Part shown: positions 1-7,216 of the stretch, in pieces
How positions within the stretch are numbered: position 1 is the stretch's first letter
Layout: each line of letters opens with the position of its first letter
Assembly (NCBI RefSeq): GCF_001500025.1
Contig: NZ_LQIW01000023.1
Coordinates: 1-64,000 of the forward strand
Direction of reading: 5' to 3'
From: Mycobacterium sp. IS-1590
GTDB lineage: Bacteria > Actinomycetota > Actinomycetes > Mycobacteriales > Mycobacteriaceae
Length of the DNA: 64,000 nucleotides
Notes under the pieces: model-generated
Told to the model about the DNA's origin: nothing
The model's database searches: none
Seen by the model: the letters and a program-made list of their open reading frames with translations, nothing else
Made by a program: the position numbers and the translations under genes

Positions 1-183
1 GGGATGCGGGGCGGAGGCGCGTAGGGCCGGCCCATCGGTGGGTTCGGTGGGGGTGGCCGATAGTTGGGATCGCGGCGGATCACCTGTGACGGCTCCCGGC
101 GCGGCCGCGGCGGCGGCTCGAACCCGCGGGGCGGTTGCCGGTTGTCGGTCACCTAGAGAAATCTACGTCGCCGACCCGCATGT
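1..183. other. no recognisable gene at the window edge
   Basis: I see no credible coding frame here. All frames are broken by stops or show only GC-rich shadow translation. This is the region downstream of the CPBP gene and may hold the end of something lying outside the window. Confidence 0.4.
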
Positions 184-951
184 TCAGCGCAACCAGCCCA
201 GGTGGCCGGCGGCCAGGGCATAACCGACGAAGGCCACGGCGTCGATCAGCGCGTGCGCGACGATCAGCGGCCACAGCCGGCCGGTCCGCAGGTAGACATA
301 ACCGAACACCACGCCCATCGCCAGGTTCCCCAGCCCCGCGCCGAAACCCTGATAGAGGTGGTAGAGCGCGCGCAGAACGCTGGTGACGACCACGGCGGCC
401 GCCGGGCTCACGCGTAGCTGGCGCAGCCTGGTGATCAGGTAGCCGACGACGAGCACCTCCTCGGCCCAGCCGTTCGCCAGCGCCGTCAACAGCAGCACCG
501 GTATCCGCCACCAGGTGTCGTACAGTTCGGCAGGCTCGACGTCGGCGTTCATGCCGAGGAGTCGGGCGACCTGATACAGCGCGAGGCCGGGCAGCCCGAT
601 GAGCGCGGCAAGGCCGAGCCCGCCGAGCAGGTCGGTCCGCCAGCGGGGTCGGCCCAACCCGATCGATTTGAGGGCGATTCCGCTGCGCCACAACAGGTAT
701 ACGCCCAGCGCACCCCATGCGGAGAGCTGGAAGACCCAGACGAGGTTGAGGCCGAGGTCGATGAGGTCGAAAGGGGAGCGGCGCGGATTGAGCGCGACGA
801 CCTGACCGGAGAGGCCGAGCAGCACCGACTCGATCAGGTTCAGCAGCGCGCTGTAGGCCGACAGGCCGAACGTCACCGCAAGGACGACGACGATCTCGAT
901 GCGAAGAGCCCGGCGCGCGGGATCGGTGAGCTCGTCGGGGGCGCCGGTCAC
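184..951 (-). CDS. CPBP family intramembrane glutamic protease
   Basis: This is a 255-residue polytopic membrane protein with about six or seven hydrophobic segments. The C-terminal half carries the three CPBP (Abi/Rce1) motifs: a Glu-Glu pair in NGWAEEVLVVGYL, a conserved His in LRALYHLYQG, and HALID near the C-terminus. The family are membrane-embedded proteases with the Glu pair and His residues at the active site; substrates in actinobacteria are mostly unknown. The first Glu motif lacks the usual EExxxR Arg and has Gly-Tyr instead, a variant I believe is common in actinobacteria. It starts at a GTG and ends 19 bp downstream of the DUF2470 stop, so the two may be cotranscribed. The family call is solid; the role is unknown. 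Confidence 0.8.
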   Translation of the reverse strand: MTGAPDELTDPARRALRIEIVVVLAVTFGLSAYSALLNLIESVLLGLSGQVVALNPRRSPFDLIDLGLNLVWVFQLSAWGALGVYLLWRSGIALKSIGLGRPRWRTDLLGGLGLAALIGLPGLALYQVARLLGMNADVEPAELYDTWWRIPVLLLTALANGWAEEVLVVGYLITRLRQLRVSPAAAVVVTSVLRALYHLYQGFGAGLGNLAMGVVFGYVYLRTGRLWPLIVAHALIDAVAFVGYALAAGHLGWLR

Positions 952-970
952 CGGAGCTACGGTAGTGCCG

Positions 971-1765
971 TCACAGCTTCCGTGCGCGCAGCCCGTTGAG
1001 GAACGGGCAGCCCATCAGCACCCGGATCGCCTGGCTCAACCCGGTGACGTCGTCGACCGGGCGGGTGAACGGCAGCCGCACATCGTGGTCGCCGTCGTCG
1101 GTCTCCACCCGCAGCTGTACGCCGTACCGGTCCAGGCCGAGGGGCCGCACACGGCCCCGGCGCAATGACATCGGAAGCCGGCTGGCCAGCCGCTCGACGA
1201 CGTCGCGGTGTGCGGACTCCATGTGCTGCAGCCAGCAGGACTCCATGGCGCAGAACGGGTCCGGACGCGCGTCCAGCAGCGTGCTGACGCTGACCGATTC
1301 GGCGCCCGTGGAATCGGCGACGACAACGGAGTCGATCTCCAGCCGTAGCAGCGTGTGGCCCTTGCCGCCGTCGCCGACCGAGTTCACCTCGAGCAGCGCG
1401 GGATTGGGGTCTTCCGAGGCGATCAGGTCGAGCAGGGCCGACACCTCGGCGGCGGGTACGTCGTGCAGGCGTCCCTGGATCCACACCAGCGAGCGCACCG
1501 GCTCGCGTAGCGGCAGGGGCGCGTAATCCGTCATCTCCAGCACGGCCTGAACCCCGCCGGCACCCGCACTGACGGCCTTGGCCGCCACCGCGCTGTCGGC
1601 CGGAACGGTGATCGCGAACGAGCCGTCGTCGAGCAGGTGATGGACGGGGGTCTCGGTGGGTGCCCCGTTCTCGCCGCCCTCGACCGCGAGCATCGCGCCG
1701 CCCGCCTTGGCGCAAGCGCTGCGGATCCGCTCGGCCGTCGTCGGTGCCGTGGTCGTGGTCGCCAT
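971..1765 (-). CDS. DUF2470 domain protein, probably iron/haem related (Rv3839-like)
   Basis: This is a 264-residue soluble protein. The N-terminal part (about residues 1-160) has the split-barrel look of HugZ/pyridoxamine-oxidase-like haem utilisation proteins (SFAITV, PVRSLVWIQGRLHDV), and the C-terminal 90 residues match DUF2470 (H..FCAMESCWLQHMESAHRD..., ending RVLMGCPFLNGLRARKL). The family is linked to haem binding or degradation; no haem ligand can be proven from sequence. The ATG start is backed by an AGGAGG ribosome site 5 bases upstream. An IdeR-type iron box lies 17-35 bp upstream, matching the known iron regulation of the M. tuberculosis homologue Rv3839. It is divergent from pheA. 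Confidence 0.8.
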   Translation of the reverse strand: MATTTTAPTTAERIRSACAKAGGAMLAVEGGENGAPTETPVHHLLDDGSFAITVPADSAVAAKAVSAGAGGVQAVLEMTDYAPLPLREPVRSLVWIQGRLHDVPAAEVSALLDLIASEDPNPALLEVNSVGDGGKGHTLLRLEIDSVVVADSTGAESVSVSTLLDARPDPFCAMESCWLQHMESAHRDVVERLASRLPMSLRRGRVRPLGLDRYGVQLRVETDDGDHDVRLPFTRPVDDVTGLSQAIRVLMGCPFLNGLRARKL

Positions 1766-1781
1766 GCCGCCTCCTCTGAGA

Positions 1782-1800
1782 TAAGGTGAGCCTAACTTAA
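1782..1800. promoter_or_regulatory. IdeR (DtxR-type) iron box
   Basis: The 19-mer TAAGGTGAGCCTAACTTAA matches the mycobacterial IdeR consensus TTAGGTTAGGCTAACCTAA at 15 of 19 positions, including both half-site cores. It lies just upstream of the DUF2470 ATG, where a bound repressor would cover the promoter. This predicts repression in high iron. The divergent pheA start is 77 bp away and may or may not be affected. Confidence 0.8.
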
Positions 1801-1863
1801 CTAAGCGATGGCGGATCCCGCAAGGCTTTCGTGCAGCGGAACGGCATTACCGCACTGACCCGA

Positions 1864-1869
1864 TAGTGT
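1864..1869 (+). promoter_or_regulatory. -10 element of leaderless pheA promoter
   Basis: TAGTGT fits the mycobacterial TANNNT -10 pattern. It ends 7 bases before the pheA GTG, so the predicted transcription start coincides with the first base of the start codon. No Shine-Dalgarno sequence precedes the GTG, consistent with a leaderless mRNA. Confidence 0.5.
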
Positions 1870-1876
1870 TGAACCC

Positions 1877-2803
1877 GTGCCGCGCATCGCTTATCTCGGT
1901 CCCGAGGGGACCTTCACCGAAGCGGCGTTGCTCAAAATGTCGAGCGCCGGCATGCTGCCCGGCGGGCCGAGCGCCCAGGAGGTGACGCCGGTCGCGTGCG
2001 ACAGCACCACCGGCGCGCTGAGCGCCGTGCGCGACGCCGATGCCGACTACGCCTGCGTGCCGATCGAGAACTCGATCGAGGGTTCGGTGCTGCCCACCCT
2101 CGACGGTCTGGCCGGCGGCACACCGCTGCAGATCTTCGCCGAGCTCACGCTCGACGTCTCGTTCACGATCGCGGTCCGCGAGAACACGGCGGCCGAAGAC
2201 GTGAGAACCGTCGCCGCTTTTCCCGTCGCCGCCGCGCAGGTGCGGCGCTGGCTGACCGAGCATCTGCCGTCGGCGCGCGTGGTGCCCGCCAACTCCAACG
2301 CGGCCGCGGCCGCCGATGTCGCCGCCGGCCGCGCCGACGCGGGCGTGAGCACCGCACTGGCCACCAAGCGCTACGGGCTGGCGGCGCTGGCGTCCGACAT
2401 CGTCGACGAACCCAACGCCCGCACCCGGTTCGTGCTCGTCGGAGCGCCCGCTCCCCCCCCAGCGCGCACGGGCGCCGACCGGACGTCGGTGGTGCTGCGA
2501 CTGGACAACGTCCCCGGCGCGCTGGTGTCGGCGCTGACCGAACTCGCCGTCCGCGACATCGACCTGACCCGGATCGAATCACGCCCCACCCGAACGGGTT
2601 TGGGCACCTACATCTTCTTCCTCGACTGCGTCGGCCACATCGACGACGATGCGGTGGCCGAGGCACTCAAGGCACTGCACCGTCGTTGTTCGGATATGCG
2701 CTTCCTCGGATCCTGGCCGACCGGAGCGGCCGCAGGCGCGGCTCCGCCCGGACTTGACGAGGCCTCCCGCTGGTTGGGGCGACTCAAGGAGGGACAGCGG
2801 TGA
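1877..2803 (+). CDS. pheA: prephenate dehydratase
   Basis: PheA converts prephenate to phenylpyruvate in phenylalanine synthesis. The protein is 308 residues, typical of the free-standing bacterial enzyme. The catalytic domain begins at residue 2 (RIAYLGPEGTFTEAA), includes VPIENSIEGSV, and has the catalytic Thr-Arg-Phe near residue 184 (NARTRFVLVG). The C-terminal ACT domain (from about residue 206: VVLRLDNVPGAL, then the Phe-binding ESRPT) gives feedback control. An eight-cytosine run at 2453-2460 lies in the linker between the domains; the frame stays open. GTG start, probably leaderless. The stop overlaps the next gene's start by 4 bp (GTGA), implying translational coupling. Confidence 0.96.
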   Translation: MPRIAYLGPEGTFTEAALLKMSSAGMLPGGPSAQEVTPVACDSTTGALSAVRDADADYACVPIENSIEGSVLPTLDGLAGGTPLQIFAELTLDVSFTIAVRENTAAEDVRTVAAFPVAAAQVRRWLTEHLPSARVVPANSNAAAAADVAAGRADAGVSTALATKRYGLAALASDIVDEPNARTRFVLVGAPAPPPARTGADRTSVVLRLDNVPGALVSALTELAVRDIDLTRIESRPTRTGLGTYIFFLDCVGHIDDDAVAEALKALHRRCSDMRFLGSWPTGAAAGAAPPGLDEASRWLGRLKEGQR

Positions 2804-3486
2804 GCGGGCGTCTGGTGCTGGTGCGCCACGGACAGTCGCTGGCCAACGTCCACCGTCGCCTCGACACCCGCCCGCCCGGTGCGGAACTCACCGACCTCGG
2901 CCGCGATCAGGCGCGCTCGTTCGCCAGGGGGCTGCCAGCCGCGCCCGCGATCCTGGCGCATTCGGTGGCCCACCGGGCCCGCCAGACCGCCGAGGAGATC
3001 GCCGGTTCGTTGCGGTTGCCGCCGGTGGAACTCGACGGGGTGCACGAGGTTCAGGTGGGCGACCTGGAGGATCGCAACGACGACGAGGCGATCGCGACGT
3101 TCGAATCCATCTACCAGAAGTGGCACGACGGCGATCTCGACGTGGCGATGCCCAACGGCGAGACCGGACACGACGTGTTGGACCGCTACGTGCCCACCAT
3201 CACCCAGCTGCGGATGCGCCATCTCGACGACGACACCTGGCACGGCGACATCGTGGTGGTCAGCCACGGCGCGGCGATCCGGCTGGTGTCCTCGGTGCTG
3301 GCCGGTGTCGAGAGGAGTTTCGCGCTCGACCACCATCTGGGCAACACGGAGGCCGTCGTGCTGGCACCGATCACCGACGGCAGGTGGAGTTGCCTGCAGT
3401 GGGGATCGATGACGCCGCCGTTCTACCCCGAGCCCGACGTCCGGCCGGTCGAGGACGCCCTGCGCTCAGCCGACCCGATGGGCTGA
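2800..3486 (+). CDS. histidine phosphatase superfamily protein (phosphoglycerate mutase-like)
   Basis: This 228-residue protein has the superfamily signature LVRHGQSLAN at residues 6-15, where the His becomes phosphorylated, and a second catalytic His in VVVSHGAAI. It is the positional equivalent of Rv3837c, annotated as a phosphoglycerate mutase. The family includes many acid phosphatases, and nothing here proves mutase activity. It is coupled to pheA through a GTGA overlap, so a small phosphorylated metabolite is as likely a substrate as phosphoglycerate. Its 3' end overlaps the convergent Cys-rich small gene by 21 bp. Confidence 0.85.
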   Translation: MSGRLVLVRHGQSLANVHRRLDTRPPGAELTDLGRDQARSFARGLPAAPAILAHSVAHRARQTAEEIAGSLRLPPVELDGVHEVQVGDLEDRNDDEAIATFESIYQKWHDGDLDVAMPNGETGHDVLDRYVPTITQLRMRHLDDDTWHGDIVVVSHGAAIRLVSSVLAGVERSFALDHHLGNTEAVVLAPITDGRWSCLQWGSMTPPFYPEPDVRPVEDALRSADPMG

Positions 3487-3657
3487 CACCACGACCGCGC
3501 ACGCGCAGCCGATCGCCTCGCAGTCGATCACGAACGCGTGCGCGACTTCCGGGGTGACGCAATCGGGCTCGGTGCATTCCGCTCGATACGCGGCGTGGTG
3601 GATGACGGTGCCGTGGCAGTGCTCGAGGCCCGCCACGCATTCTCGGCACTCGGTCAT
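3466..3657 (-). CDS. small Cys/His-rich protein, conserved-looking, function unknown
   Basis: This is a 63-residue protein (MTECRECVAGLEHCHG...) with nine Cys and four or five His, spaced as CxxC, CHG, C...C and a final CEAIGCAC. The pattern suggests zinc or another metal bound by a small knuckle fold. I chose the ATG at 3657 because an AAGGGG ribosome site precedes it; a longer open frame upstream has no such support. It runs towards the phosphatase gene and overlaps its 3' end by 21 bp. I recall similar short Cys-rich proteins in other mycobacteria but cannot name a family. Confidence 0.65.
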   Translation of the reverse strand: MTECRECVAGLEHCHGTVIHHAAYRAECTEPDCVTPEVAHAFVIDCEAIGCACAVVVSAHRVG

Positions 3658-3716
3658 GGCCCCTTGATAGCACTCACGGGCGACAAAGCGCAGTTGCCGC
3701 GCGGTGCTCGGGCCCG

Positions 3717-4055
3717 CTAACCCCATCCGAGTTGGTGGAGGCGCTCGTCGTCGATGCCGAAATGATGGGCGACCTCGTGGATCACGGTGATCGCCACCTC
3801 GTCGACGACGTCCTGTTCGCTGTCACAGTGCTCCAGCAGCGCGTCGCGGTAGATCGTGATGGTGTCGGGTAGCGAACCGGCGTACCACGAATCGCGTTCG
3901 GTCAGAGCGACGCCCTGGTACAGGCCGAGCAGGTCGGGTTCCTCGTCGTTGCGCGCCTCCACCAGGACCACGACGTTGTCCAGCGCGTCGGCGAGCTTCG
4001 GCGGTATCAGATCGAGCGCCTCGGAGACCAGTTCGTCGAACCGTTGGGGGCTCAT
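3717..4055 (-). CDS. metallopeptidase family protein, minimal zincin (Rv3836-like)
   Basis: This is a 112-residue cytosolic protein with the zincin motif HEVAHHFG (HExxHxxG) at about residues 93-100. It belongs to the short zincin_1 (DUF1025) family, proteins that keep the zinc-binding helix but little else. The N-terminus MSPQRFDELVSEALD fits the family start. A GTG at 4067, five bases after the upstream gene's stop, is an alternative start; neither has a strong ribosome site. It follows the septum-formation-type gene closely and is probably cotranscribed. Peptidase activity is inferred, not shown. Confidence 0.85.
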   Translation of the reverse strand: MSPQRFDELVSEALDLIPPKLADALDNVVVLVEARNDEEPDLLGLYQGVALTERDSWYAGSLPDTITIYRDALLEHCDSEQDVVDEVAITVIHEVAHHFGIDDERLHQLGWG

Positions 4056-4071
4056 CTGTACGACCACGCGG

Positions 4072-5508
4072 CTACGGTCCCGGCGGCGCGGGCGCGGGTG
4101 CCGGCGGTGGGGCCGGCGCGGGAGGCGGCGGAAGCGGCGCGGGCGGTGGCGGCGGCGGAAGCGGCGCACCAGGCGGCGGCGGCAGCGGTTCACCCGGCGG
4201 CGGTGGGGCGCCCGGAGCCGGCGGGGGCGCGCCGTTGAGGAAAGTGTTGCCGGGGGCGGGCTCGGTCGGTGGGCCGCCCTGATGGACATCGGGCGACTGC
4301 TGACCGTGCGTCGACTGTTGGGCGCTGTCGTCGCTCGAACTGCTGCTGCTGCTGTCACTGCTGTTGGAGGACTGGCCGCTGGTGGACTGAGAGGTGTTGA
4401 CGGGCTCGTTGTCGGTGATCGGGATCGGCGGGAAGTTCAACCGCTCTTCGGGAATGTCCGGGGGCGGCACCGGCGGCTGACCGTTGATCAGCAGCGGGCC
4501 CTTGGCGCTGTTGAGCAGGGTCGACCAGCCTCCGTTGCCCAGCGTGGCGCCGATGCTGCAGGACACCTGACGACTGCCTGCCGCCCAGCTCGGCAGTGAA
4601 ATGGTGCTGTAGATCAGCGTCAGCGTGGTGCTGCGCAGCTCGATGGGCGCCAGGTAGGCATCCGTCATCCGGGTGCACGCGTCCTTGATGAAGCCGTCCT
4701 GCTCCTGCTCGGGCGGCAGCCCGCCGGGGAACCTCTCGGCGAGGTTCACCGCGCCGGTGACCTCCATCGCGTGCGGCGCCGCGCAGTCGACCGGGATGTC
4801 GGTGGGCTGGTTGGTCGTGGGGTCGATGCCCAAGCAGGTGCCCGCCGGCCACACCTTGGACTGGTCGACCTCGGCGACCTTCCCGGAGAAGGGCAGTTGC
4901 TGGTTGTTCGGCCCGGGCAGCTGCAGCCCGCACAGCATGCGGCGCTCGCCGGATTGGCGCCAGGCCTTGTCCCCGGACCACAGCATGCTCACGGTGAAGC
5001 GGCTGTTCGGGTCGAATCGCGGACCCAGGTAGTTCTTCACGGCCGTGGAGCACTGCTCCTGGCTGATCTGCTGAATACGCGCGCTCGACGGCGGCGCGGC
5101 GTCCGGACCGTATTCGCTGCCGGGGAAGGTCCGCATGTCCACCGATTCGGCGACCTCGAACCGGTGCTCCTGGCTGCAGTCGACGATCTCGGCGGCGTCG
5201 GGTGTGCGGTCGGGCCAGTTGAGGCAGTCGCCGGCCTTGGCGTGTTCGAATGTCGCATTACCCCGCGGGCCGAGGGAGATCGTGCTCGCGGTGAGCCCGC
5301 TGGCGCCTTCGGTCTGCGGAAGGGCGGTGACGAGGCCCGCGATCAGCAAACCGCCCAGGGCCGTCAGCACCAGCGCTCGGCGCGTCGGCGTGGCGTGCAG
5401 ACTGGTCCACCACGCCACCCGCTCCGACGCCTGTGTGTCGTCTTGCTGCGGGTCGGCGGGGTCGTGCGCCTCGAACGGGCGACCGGGTGCCTCCAACATC
5501 TGCTCCAT
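4072..5508 (-). CDS. septum-formation-type membrane protein (Rv3835-like)
   Basis: This is a 478-residue protein with a short cytoplasmic N-terminus, one membrane segment at about residues 44-65 (RALVLTALGGLLIAGLVTAL), and a large exported domain. The exported part holds paired Cys (KAGDCLNW, AEIVDCSQEH, GTCLGID, VDCAAPHAMEV, CSIGATLG), matching the duplicated Septum_form domain. The C-terminal 130 residues are low complexity: Ser-rich, then almost pure Pro/Ala/Gly, as in wall-spanning tails. I chose the ATG at 5508 (MEQMLEAPGRP); the longer frame upstream runs into the divergent serS promoter. Function in the envelope is unproven. Confidence 0.8.
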   Translation of the reverse strand: MEQMLEAPGRPFEAHDPADPQQDDTQASERVAWWTSLHATPTRRALVLTALGGLLIAGLVTALPQTEGASGLTASTISLGPRGNATFEHAKAGDCLNWPDRTPDAAEIVDCSQEHRFEVAESVDMRTFPGSEYGPDAAPPSSARIQQISQEQCSTAVKNYLGPRFDPNSRFTVSMLWSGDKAWRQSGERRMLCGLQLPGPNNQQLPFSGKVAEVDQSKVWPAGTCLGIDPTTNQPTDIPVDCAAPHAMEVTGAVNLAERFPGGLPPEQEQDGFIKDACTRMTDAYLAPIELRSTTLTLIYSTISLPSWAAGSRQVSCSIGATLGNGGWSTLLNSAKGPLLINGQPPVPPPDIPEERLNFPPIPITDNEPVNTSQSTSGQSSNSSDSSSSSSSDDSAQQSTHGQQSPDVHQGGPPTEPAPGNTFLNGAPPPAPGAPPPPGEPLPPPPGAPLPPPPPPAPLPPPPAPAPPPAPAPAPPGP

Positions 5509-5588
5509 TGTGACAGGCGTGTCAGGTGCTGTGACAAGTGATGCAGTTGTAAAGTTACGCGGTTGTGCTGGCCTGGGGGATCGACCAG

Positions 5589-5594
5589 TAGGGT
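5589..5594 (+). promoter_or_regulatory. -10 element of leaderless serS promoter
   Basis: TAGGGT (TANNNT) ends 7 bases before the serS GTG and no ribosome site is present, as in pheA. The divergent septum-type gene starts 80 bp away at 5508. Confidence 0.5.
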
Positions 5595-5601
5595 TGCGCC
5601 C

Positions 5602-6861
5602 GTGATCGACCTCAAGTTGCTGCGCGAAAACCCGGATGCGGTCCGTGCTTCGCAACGCGCCCGCGGCGAAGATCCGAGCCTCGTCGACGCGTTGCTGTCC
5701 TCCGACGCCGCCCGCCGGGCCGCGGTATCGGCGGCCGACAATCTGCGTGCCGAGCAGAAGGCCGCGAGCAAGAAGGTGGGCAAGGCCTCACCCGAGGAAC
5801 GCCCGGCCCTGCTGGAGGCGGCCAAGGCGCTCGCCGAGAAGGTCAAGGCCGCCGAGGCCGCGCAGGCCGACGCCGCGCGGGCGTTCACCGCGGCTCACAT
5901 GGCGCTGTCGAACGTGATCATCGACGGGGTGCCCGCGGGCGGCGAGGACGACTTCGCCGTGCTCGACACGGTCGGTGAGCCACCGCGCATCGACGAGCCC
6001 AAGGACCACGTCGAACTCGGTGAGTCGCTGGGCCTGATCGACCTCGAGCGCGGCGCCAAGGTGTCCGGCGCCCGCTTCTACTTCCTCACCGGGGCCGGCG
6101 CGCTGCTGCAGCTGGGCCTGCTGCAGCTGGCCGTCAAACTCGCCACCCAGAACGGGTTCACGCTGATGATCCCGCCGGTGCTGGTGCGTCCGGAGATCAT
6201 GGCCGGCACCGGCTTCCTCGGCGCGCACAGCGAGGAGGTCTACCGGATCGAGTCCGACGACCTGTACCTGGTCGGCACCTCCGAGGTGCCGCTGGCCGGA
6301 TACCACGCCGACGAGATCCTCGACCTGTCCGGCGGCCCGCTGCGCTATGCGGGCTGGTCGTCGTGCTTCCGGCGCGAAGCGGGCAGCCACGGCAAGGACA
6401 CCCGCGGCATCATCCGCGTGCACCAGTTCGACAAGGTCGAGGGCTTCATCTACTGCAAGCCCGAGGACGCCGAATCAGAACACGAACGCCTACTGGGCTG
6501 GCAGCGCCAGATGCTCGCCGACATCGAGGTGCCGTACCGCGTGATCGACATCGCCGCGGGCGATCTCGGGTCGTCTGCGGCGCGCAAATTCGATTGTGAG
6601 GCTTGGGTTCCCACGCAGCAGACCTACCGGGAGCTGACCTCGACGTCGAACTGCACGACGTTTCAAGCGCGCCGGTTGGCGGTGCGGTACCGCGATGAGA
6701 ACGGGCGCCCGCAGACCGCGGCGACGCTGAACGGAACCTTCGCGACGACGCGGTGGCTGGTGGCGATCCTGGAGAACCATCAACAGCCCGACGGCAGCGT
6801 CCGGATCCCGCAAGCCTTGACGCCGTATGTCGGAACCGATGTCCTGACGCCGGTCAAGTAG
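5602..6861 (+). CDS. serS: serine--tRNA ligase
   Basis: SerS charges tRNA-Ser. The 419-residue protein shows the class II architecture: an N-terminal coiled-coil arm (about residues 1-110) that grips the tRNA long arm, then the catalytic core. Motif 2 is visible as [22 protein letters not shown], with [10 protein letters not shown] before it and motif 3 near the end ([18 protein letters not shown], then the family-typical PEAL-like IPQAL). GTG start at the classic [13 protein letters not shown]-terminus, preceded by a leaderless-type -10. A tRNA-Ser(TGA) lies at 62.8 kb. Confidence 0.97.
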   Translation: MIDLKLLRENPDAVRASQRARGEDPSLVDALLSSDAARRAAVSAADNLRAEQKAASKKVGKASPEERPALLEAAKALAEKVKAAEAAQADAARAFTAAHMALSNVIIDGVPAGGEDDFAVLDTVGEPPRIDEPKDHVELGESLGLIDLERGAKVSGARFYFLTGAGALLQLGLLQLAVKLATQNGFTLMIPPVLVRPEIMAGTGFLGAHSEEVYRIESDDLYLVGTSEVPLAGYHADEILDLSGGPLRYAGWSSCFRREAGSHGKDTRGIIRVHQFDKVEGFIYCKPEDAESEHERLLGWQRQMLADIEVPYRVIDIAAGDLGSSAARKFDCEAWVPTQQTYRELTSTSNCTTFQARRLAVRYRDENGRPQTAATLNGTFATTRWLVAILENHQQPDGSVRIPQALTPYVGTDVLTPVK

Positions 6862-6883
6862 GACGGCTGCGCCGCGACCGCAG

Positions 6884-7216
6884 TTAAGACTGCAGCAGTT
6901 CGTCGAGGACCTCGATGAGCTGGTCGGGGTGCGCTGGGGTGAAGGCCGGTCGCCACCGGTTGCCGTCGACGTCGAGGGTGACGAGCGTGTCTTTCAGCGG
7001 CCTGCGCACATCCAGCGGCAGCCAGCGGCGCAGATCCGAACTACCCCAGAACCGGTAGCGGTGCACCCAGTCCAGGGGTGATGCGGTATAGCCGCGGATC
7101 GACCGCAGCGGAATGATTTTCGACGTGCCCGAGGGGAAGTGGTACCGGCGCAGCGTGACCGCCTCCCGGTCGACCTGGATCATGCCGTCGTCGTAGAGCT
7201 GTTGCGGAACAGTCAC
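6884..7216 (-). CDS. small conserved protein coupled to the MBL/Rieske gene
   Basis: This is a 110-residue cytosolic protein (VTVPQQLYDDGMIQVDREAVTL) rich in beta strands, with a Trp/Arg-rich middle (DWVHRYRFWGSSDLRRW). It looks like a small PH-like or barrel domain, but I cannot assign a family. The GTG start overlaps the stop of the upstream MBL/Rieske gene by 4 bp (GTGA), so the two are translated together. Length and position match the Rv3818-Rv3819 pair of M. tuberculosis, suggesting a conserved partnership. It converges on serS. Confidence 0.75.
   Translation of the reverse strand: MTVPQQLYDDGMIQVDREAVTLRRYHFPSGTSKIIPLRSIRGYTASPLDWVHRYRFWGSSDLRRWLPLDVRRPLKDTLVTLDVDGNRWRPAFTPAHPDQLIEVLDELLQS

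Noticed and set aside
5509..5541. TGTGACA direct repeats upstream of the septum-type gene as a Crp site.
   Set aside because: The spacing and orientation do not match TGTGA-N6-TCACA. It may be chance in a divergent promoter.
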